Shown: piece by piece, positions 6,301-8,713 of the stretch
Layout: every line of letters begins with the position of its first letter
Numbering within the stretch: the first letter of the stretch is position 1
Origin: Bacteroidales bacterium
GTDB taxonomy: Bacteria > Bacteroidota > Bacteroidia > Bacteroidales > ML635J-15
Assembly (NCBI GenBank): GCA_017997855.1
Contig: JAGOEF010000060.1
Span: 1 to 8,713 of the forward strand
DNA: 8,713 bases
Direction of reading: 5' to 3'
Notes under the pieces: model-generated
Seen by the model: only the letters and a program-made list of their open reading frames with translations
Databases searched by the model: none
What the model was told of the DNA's origin: nothing
Position numbers and translations under genes: made by a program

Positions 6301-8379
6301 ACCCTTGGTACCATACTGACTATCCCAGGTGTAGTACTCGCCGGCTGAGTTATAGTAGTTAGAAGCCCAGAATCTTCCCCATCCAGCCAGATAAATACGG
6401 TTGCACACGTCGACAGCAAATGCAGTGATCGAAATATTGGGCATTCCATTGCCTGTACCGAAAACCGTTGACCATACCAACGACGACAAATTGGGGACGA
6501 ACTTTGCTATGAACTGTCCACTATTTGGAACGTTATAGGCGGCGTTATAAATAAGGGTGGAACCCGTTGCTTTGGTTTGCCCGCAAATAAAAGCATTATT
6601 ATCACCATCGGTTCTCACAAAATATGCCTGATCGTATTGATTAGATCCAAAATAAGATGACGCAATCAAAACATTCCCGTCTGCATTCAGGTAAGAAACA
6701 AAGCCATCGGTAGTTCCACCCTGAAATGTGGTTTTATAAGCACCAAAAGTCGTCGGGAAATTGGTTGACACTGTGCCTCCTGCCACATATACATTGTAGT
6801 CGCTGGTCAGATCGACCGAATAGATGGCATCGTCTTCGGAGCCACCAAGATAACTGCTCCAAAGCAGTTGTGTTAAATCTCCCTTCAATTTAAAAATAAT
6901 ACCATCCTGTTTGCCTCCTGAAGCGGGTTGAAATCCGTTATTAATACCCTGCGGGAAATTCAGTGAGAAAGTATTGGTAGCCACATAAATATGGTTTTTA
7001 TCGTCGCAGATAACTTCGCCACGAGCACCGTCGGCATAGTTGTAATACAGCGAATCGTTGCCATGCATCATGGTCCAGTTAATATTGTAAGTCGGGTTGG
7101 TTTCGGCATAATACTGTTTAAAATTAAATCCATCGTTACCGCTTCCTCCGATATAGGTTCCGCCAAGCAATGACGAGCCGGTTTCACTGAGTTTCACTAC
7201 AAAGATATCTACCCCATACGGAAAAGAAATCACGTTATCATAAACCACGCTGTCGCCTCCGTTGAAAGTATTATCGAATGCACCGGGGCTGGTCGGAAAA
7301 TCAGGCGAACCGGTTGTACCCATGATCACCAGTTGGTTTTCTTCGTTCACCACGAGGCTATGGGGCATTTCCTGACCTCCGGCACCGCCCAGGTAAGTTG
7401 CGAACAAACGCTGGGTTCCATTTTCGTTGTACTTTATAATACCCACATCGCAACCGGCGGCATAATAGGATGAGTTGGGTATCGGAGCGGTTCCTCCTGC
7501 AAAATTCACCTGATAGGCACCCATCGAGGTGGGATATCCCACATTAAAAACGATACCACCCGAATAGACATTGTCGTCGTAATCCCATGTTGCGGTAAAG
7601 CCCCAGTTATCACCGGTAGAACCCGTATAGGTACTGAATACCAGTGATGGGTCAACCACCAGAGGGTAGTTGGTGTCGTAATACCGGGCCAGTTTGTAGT
7701 TAAGCTTATTGCTACGCAGGTTGTAGGTGCAGGGAATCTCTACTTTTTCACCATCAATAATCTGATAAACAAGGGGTTGCATTTCGACCACATCGTTTAC
7801 AGTGGTAATAATTACCAGATTATTGTTAAGTACCTCCATTTTATCAACGCCTTCGTATTCAAGCGAAATATCGTCGATGTCTCCGCCGGGATGTACGATG
7901 AAATCATATTTCAAACCTTTATCGGTAACATACAACTTCAGGTCGATATTGTTGTAGATGTTCTTGTATAATACTTCTTTGTATTTCGAAACATTTCCTG
8001 CCCATTTCGAAGGATCCGACCCGATGAAGAAATTCAGGTAATCGGAGTATTTATCGGAAGCACCTACTACAGGATTCGGGTTGGCTCCCCGAAAATGCAC
8101 CCGGTATGCATGAAAATTTATAATGTTTTCGTCGCGATGCTCTGTTTCGCCATGATGAGCAAACGAATGGTCATGGTCTTTGCGGTCCATAAAGTTAAAC
8201 GTGATGCTGTTGTTCTCGAGAAACATGGCACCATTGTTTAAACTGAGTTTATAAAGGATATGACTCTCCCACTGTCCTTTATTCTCGACAAACGAAAGTT
8301 GCGCCGAAGCCTCTATTGGGGTAAGGCAGAAAGCCAAAAACAACAATGTTATAGCCGAAAGAAGTTGTGTTTTTATCAT
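3346..8379 (-). CDS. Giant T9SS-secreted multidomain surface protein, gliding-motility-associated C-terminal domain
   Basis: This 1,677-residue protein is probably exported by Sec, carried across the outer membrane by the type IX system and displayed or released. Its likely role is adhesion or another surface function; no enzyme domain is visible. Order: signal peptide 1-26 (cleavage after ASA; C18 is not in a valid lipobox); DUF7948-like domain about 28-245 opening with FVENKGQW; six SBBP-type propeller repeats about 246-790; a Cys/His cluster at 736-768; PKD domain about 805-880 with WNFGDGS; three two-Cys Ig-like modules (882-957, 958-1041, 1042-1121); five SprB repeats 1126-1498; a further Ig-like module 1500-1578; type B sorting domain 1582-1677 with FTPNGDGENDYF, FDRWGEIVFE, GWDGTYKG and a closing KGNVTLIR. 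The start is fixed by the signal peptide. The reading frame is intact throughout. It lies 103 bases after the CstA-like gene and 141 before lpdA, with no PorP/SprF partner in view. Confidence 0.93.
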   Translation of the reverse strand: MIKTQLLSAITLLFLAFCLTPIEASAQLSFVENKGQWESHILYKLSLNNGAMFLENNSITFNFMDRKDHDHSFAHHGETEHRDENIINFHAYRVHFRGANPNPVVGASDKYSDYLNFFIGSDPSKWAGNVSKYKEVLYKNIYNNIDLKLYVTDKGLKYDFIVHPGGDIDDISLEYEGVDKMEVLNNNLVIITTVNDVVEMQPLVYQIIDGEKVEIPCTYNLRSNKLNYKLARYYDTNYPLVVDPSLVFSTYTGSTGDNWGFTATWDYDDNVYSGGIVFNVGYPTSMGAYQVNFAGGTAPIPNSSYYAAGCDVGIIKYNENGTQRLFATYLGGAGGQEMPHSLVVNEENQLVIMGTTGSPDFPTSPGAFDNTFNGGDSVVYDNVISFPYGVDIFVVKLSETGSSLLGGTYIGGSGNDGFNFKQYYAETNPTYNINWTMMHGNDSLYYNYADGARGEVICDDKNHIYVATNTFSLNFPQGINNGFQPASGGKQDGIIFKLKGDLTQLLWSSYLGGSEDDAIYSVDLTSDYNVYVAGGTVSTNFPTTFGAYKTTFQGGTTDGFVSYLNADGNVLIASSYFGSNQYDQAYFVRTDGDNNAFICGQTKATGSTLIYNAAYNVPNSGQFIAKFVPNLSSLVWSTVFGTGNGMPNISITAFAVDVCNRIYLAGWGRFWASNYYNSAGEYYTWDSQYGTKGMEVTSDAIQTATDGQDFYIMVLSEDASELEYGTFFGEVHYPGCGYSGHDHVDGGTSRFDKKGHIIESVCASCGGCQEFPTSPGVWSEVNGNGTTYNNCNNAAFKIRIIENLANASFDPIPAGCAPYNVQFNNNSQGTTYLWNFGDGSTSTSFNPNHTYTQGGTYEVMLIVSDPSSCNFADTLIREVFVMDSGVDTLPDELICPGQHIIIGPEGNYGSATFHWLVSSGLSNPNIQNPTAYPSQTTDYILVIDGLCNDTIYQTVNVMQPQLNLSVSEDTLICPGGSVNLFASSTFSNVTFSWSTSPSLNPVIGLGNSITVSPQTTTVYYAQVTEQQCNTTMVLPIVVQVHQFNLNVTPSAMVCVGGQTTLHVGNSNTSDILSYQWSPTGSIVSGGNTAHPVVAPAGATTYTVTVTNQIGCTTTAQVPVTINNLMFSTPTSQDVLCYGDCTGTANVSASGVAPYAYAWSNGDSGPSLTDLCAGPYTVTVTDNLQCTATQTVLIQQPDLLVAQFSDIVQPVCDGVGYGSATVSPTGGTPPYSYAWLYGGTQPTNSTLLTGTNSVTITDSHGCDTSVTVEMLPPGNIGGVIESIDNVRCFDQCNGSITVAGTTGTPPFTYQWSNGSTGPTITNLCAGPYIVSIIDSENCVLHRYAFVTEPLQLVGAINVTQPILCFGQTASVIVEVSGGTIDYEFSWSGGQNTQQVSGLGPGVYSATITDANQCTDTTEIELTQPPQLLMSDQVRNMRCSGVCNGFVDIAVEGGTPGYTYLWSDSQTTSLAAGLCAGAYAVTVTDTNGCHIYGNYTVVNEDYIPPIEAYADEEEVYRGHSTNLHAVGSDSATFFWYPPLYLSSTSSANPVTTPDNEITYVVVLTDADGCTNRDTVIVSVKDIICRDPYIYIPNAFTPNGDGENDYFKPYAPLHLITDMYFAVFDRWGEIVFESNNISDQGWDGTYKGNVLAPDVYVFFFEATCLNQDTYKHKGNVTLIR
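3349..3636 (-). other. Type B (CHU_C/gliding motility) T9SS sorting domain
   Basis: This segment encodes residues 1582-1677 of the giant protein. It shows the family sequence order: IPNAFTPNGDGENDYF, then FDRWGE, then GWDGTYKGN, then VYVFFFEAT and a final KGNVTLIR. The type B domain directs export by the type IX apparatus and is generally retained differently from the type A domain; known cargo often needs a PorP/SprF-like partner. Confidence 0.92.
3886..5004 (-). repeat. Five tandem SprB repeats
   Basis: Residues 1126-1498 of the giant protein hold five units of about 75 residues. Each begins with a Cys-containing turn (CYGDC, CDGVG, CFDQC, CFGQT, CSGVC), has a GGTPPY-like or GTPPF-like centre followed by YxW and SNG-type turns, and ends in a VTVTD-type strand with a closing Cys. 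The first, third and fifth units share LCAGPY or LCAGAY and are closest to one another. Such repeats occur in the gliding adhesin SprB and other large Bacteroidota surface proteins. Confidence 0.85.
6010..7644 (-). repeat. SBBP-type beta-propeller repeat array
   Basis: Residues about 246-790 of the giant protein contain six degenerate copies of a strand ending in YLGG or a variant (YLGG 329-332, YIGG 409-412, YLGG 510-513, YFGS 576-579, VFGT 639-642, FFGE 727-730). They alternate with FPTSPGAF-like segments (for example near 282, 361, 475, 541 and 771). This is the pattern of the seven-bladed beta-propeller SBBP family; the copies are too diverged at DNA level to look like a recent expansion. 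Confidence 0.75.
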
Positions 8380-8405
8380 TGTCGACGTGCAATTGGTAAA
8401 ACTTC

Positions 8406-8437
8406 ACAATTTACGTAAATCAAATGATTTTTACAAA
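8406..8437 (-). promoter_or_regulatory. Weak candidate promoter of the giant surface protein gene
   Basis: On the - strand TTTG (8434-8437) is followed after 20 bases by TAAATTGT (8406-8413), which matches TAnnTTTG at 6 of 8 positions. Spacing fits a Bacteroidota -33/-7 pair, and the ATG at 8379 is 26 bases further on. The -7 box is poor and the region is AT-rich, so this is only a suggestion that the gene has its own promoter. Confidence 0.2.
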
Positions 8438-8482
8438 TAAAAAATCTGAGGTGGTTCAAATCTTAAAAACAATCCGATATTT

Positions 8483-8713
8483 TCATGATTTTAATTGCAG
8501 ATTCCGGTTATGGCGAACCTTTATTACCCATGCCAGCAGAACAACAAGGCTCAGCACAGCAGCGACAATTATTCCCGGTGTAGCAGCCAGATTAAGCCCA
8601 CCGGTTTTAACAGGAGCCAGCATAAGATAACTGAAACATACGAATGTGAGAAGCAACGCCGGCACCGAAACCAACCAGTGGAACTTTTTCTTAAGTACCA
8701 GATACATAGCGGC
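8483..8713 (-). CDS. cstA: CstA-like carbon starvation transporter, C-terminal fragment
   Basis: The window holds only the last 76 or so codons; the frame runs open through the right edge and ends at TGA (8483-8485). The visible part has two hydrophobic segments, one around FHWLVSVPALLLTFVCFSYL and one around GIIVAAVLSLVVLLAWV, joined by a loop starting MLAPVKTGG, with a basic tail (KVRHNRNLQLKS). The order 'basic residues, W-x(4)-PA, membrane helix, Y-x-x-x-AP, helix' resembles the C-terminus of CstA peptide/pyruvate transporters of the inner membrane. The internal Met at 8707 should not be taken as a start. A different multi-pass membrane protein remains possible because so little is visible. 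Confidence 0.6.
   Translation of the reverse strand, partial: AAMYLVLKKKFHWLVSVPALLLTFVCFSYLMLAPVKTGGLNLAATPGIIVAAVLSLVVLLAWVIKVRHNRNLQLKS

Noticed and set aside
5802..6449. A 215-codon open frame on the - strand, in another frame within the giant gene
   Set aside because: It lies wholly inside the intact giant reading frame, its translation shows no domain or signal, and its composition looks like an out-of-frame reading. The giant frame carries clear PKD and propeller motifs over the same bases.
8380..8482. A terminator between the CstA-like gene and the giant gene
   Set aside because: There are T-runs on the - strand, but I could find no stem longer than about 5 bp next to them, so it is not called.

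Overview
The window looks like ordinary chromosomal sequence from a member of the Bacteroidota. The main evidence is the 1,677-residue surface protein at 3346-8379. It combines a signal peptide, an N-terminal DUF7948-like domain, SBBP propeller repeats, a PKD domain, SprB repeats and a gliding-motility-type C-terminal sorting domain, a set typical of type IX secretion (T9SS) cargo in this phylum. Candidate promoters of the Bacteroidota form TAnnTTTG and the absence of clear Shine-Dalgarno sequences fit this. Genus cannot be decided from the window.

Layout, left to right. The + strand carries a small SAM-dependent methyltransferase of the TehB-like type (20-631). It is followed by an AT-rich gene for a lipoprotein that resembles a divergent polysaccharide deacetylase (open frame 761-1747, probable start 866). 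Next comes a short convergent junction with two hairpins (1735-1795). The rest lies on the - strand, read right to left: the 3' end of a carbon-starvation (CstA-like) transporter cut by the window edge (8483-8713), the giant T9SS surface protein (3346-8379), and dihydrolipoyl dehydrogenase LpdA (1813-3204). Intergenic gaps are 129, 65, 141 and 103 bases; none exceeds 300.

The genes do not form an obvious pathway. LpdA is a cytoplasmic core-metabolism flavoenzyme, the CstA-like protein is an inner-membrane transporter, the lipoprotein is periplasmic or outer-membrane, and the giant protein is cell-surface or secreted. No PorP/SprF-type partner or T9SS component lies beside the giant gene in this window. 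I see no RNA gene, mobile element, CRISPR array or defence system, and no convincing undescribed multi-gene system. The observations most worth following up are inside the giant protein: a strictly alternating 4-Cys/2-Cys pattern across its five SprB repeats, which predicts disulfide pairing, and a compact Cys/His cluster just before its PKD domain. The AT-rich lipoprotein gene is the best candidate for acquired DNA.
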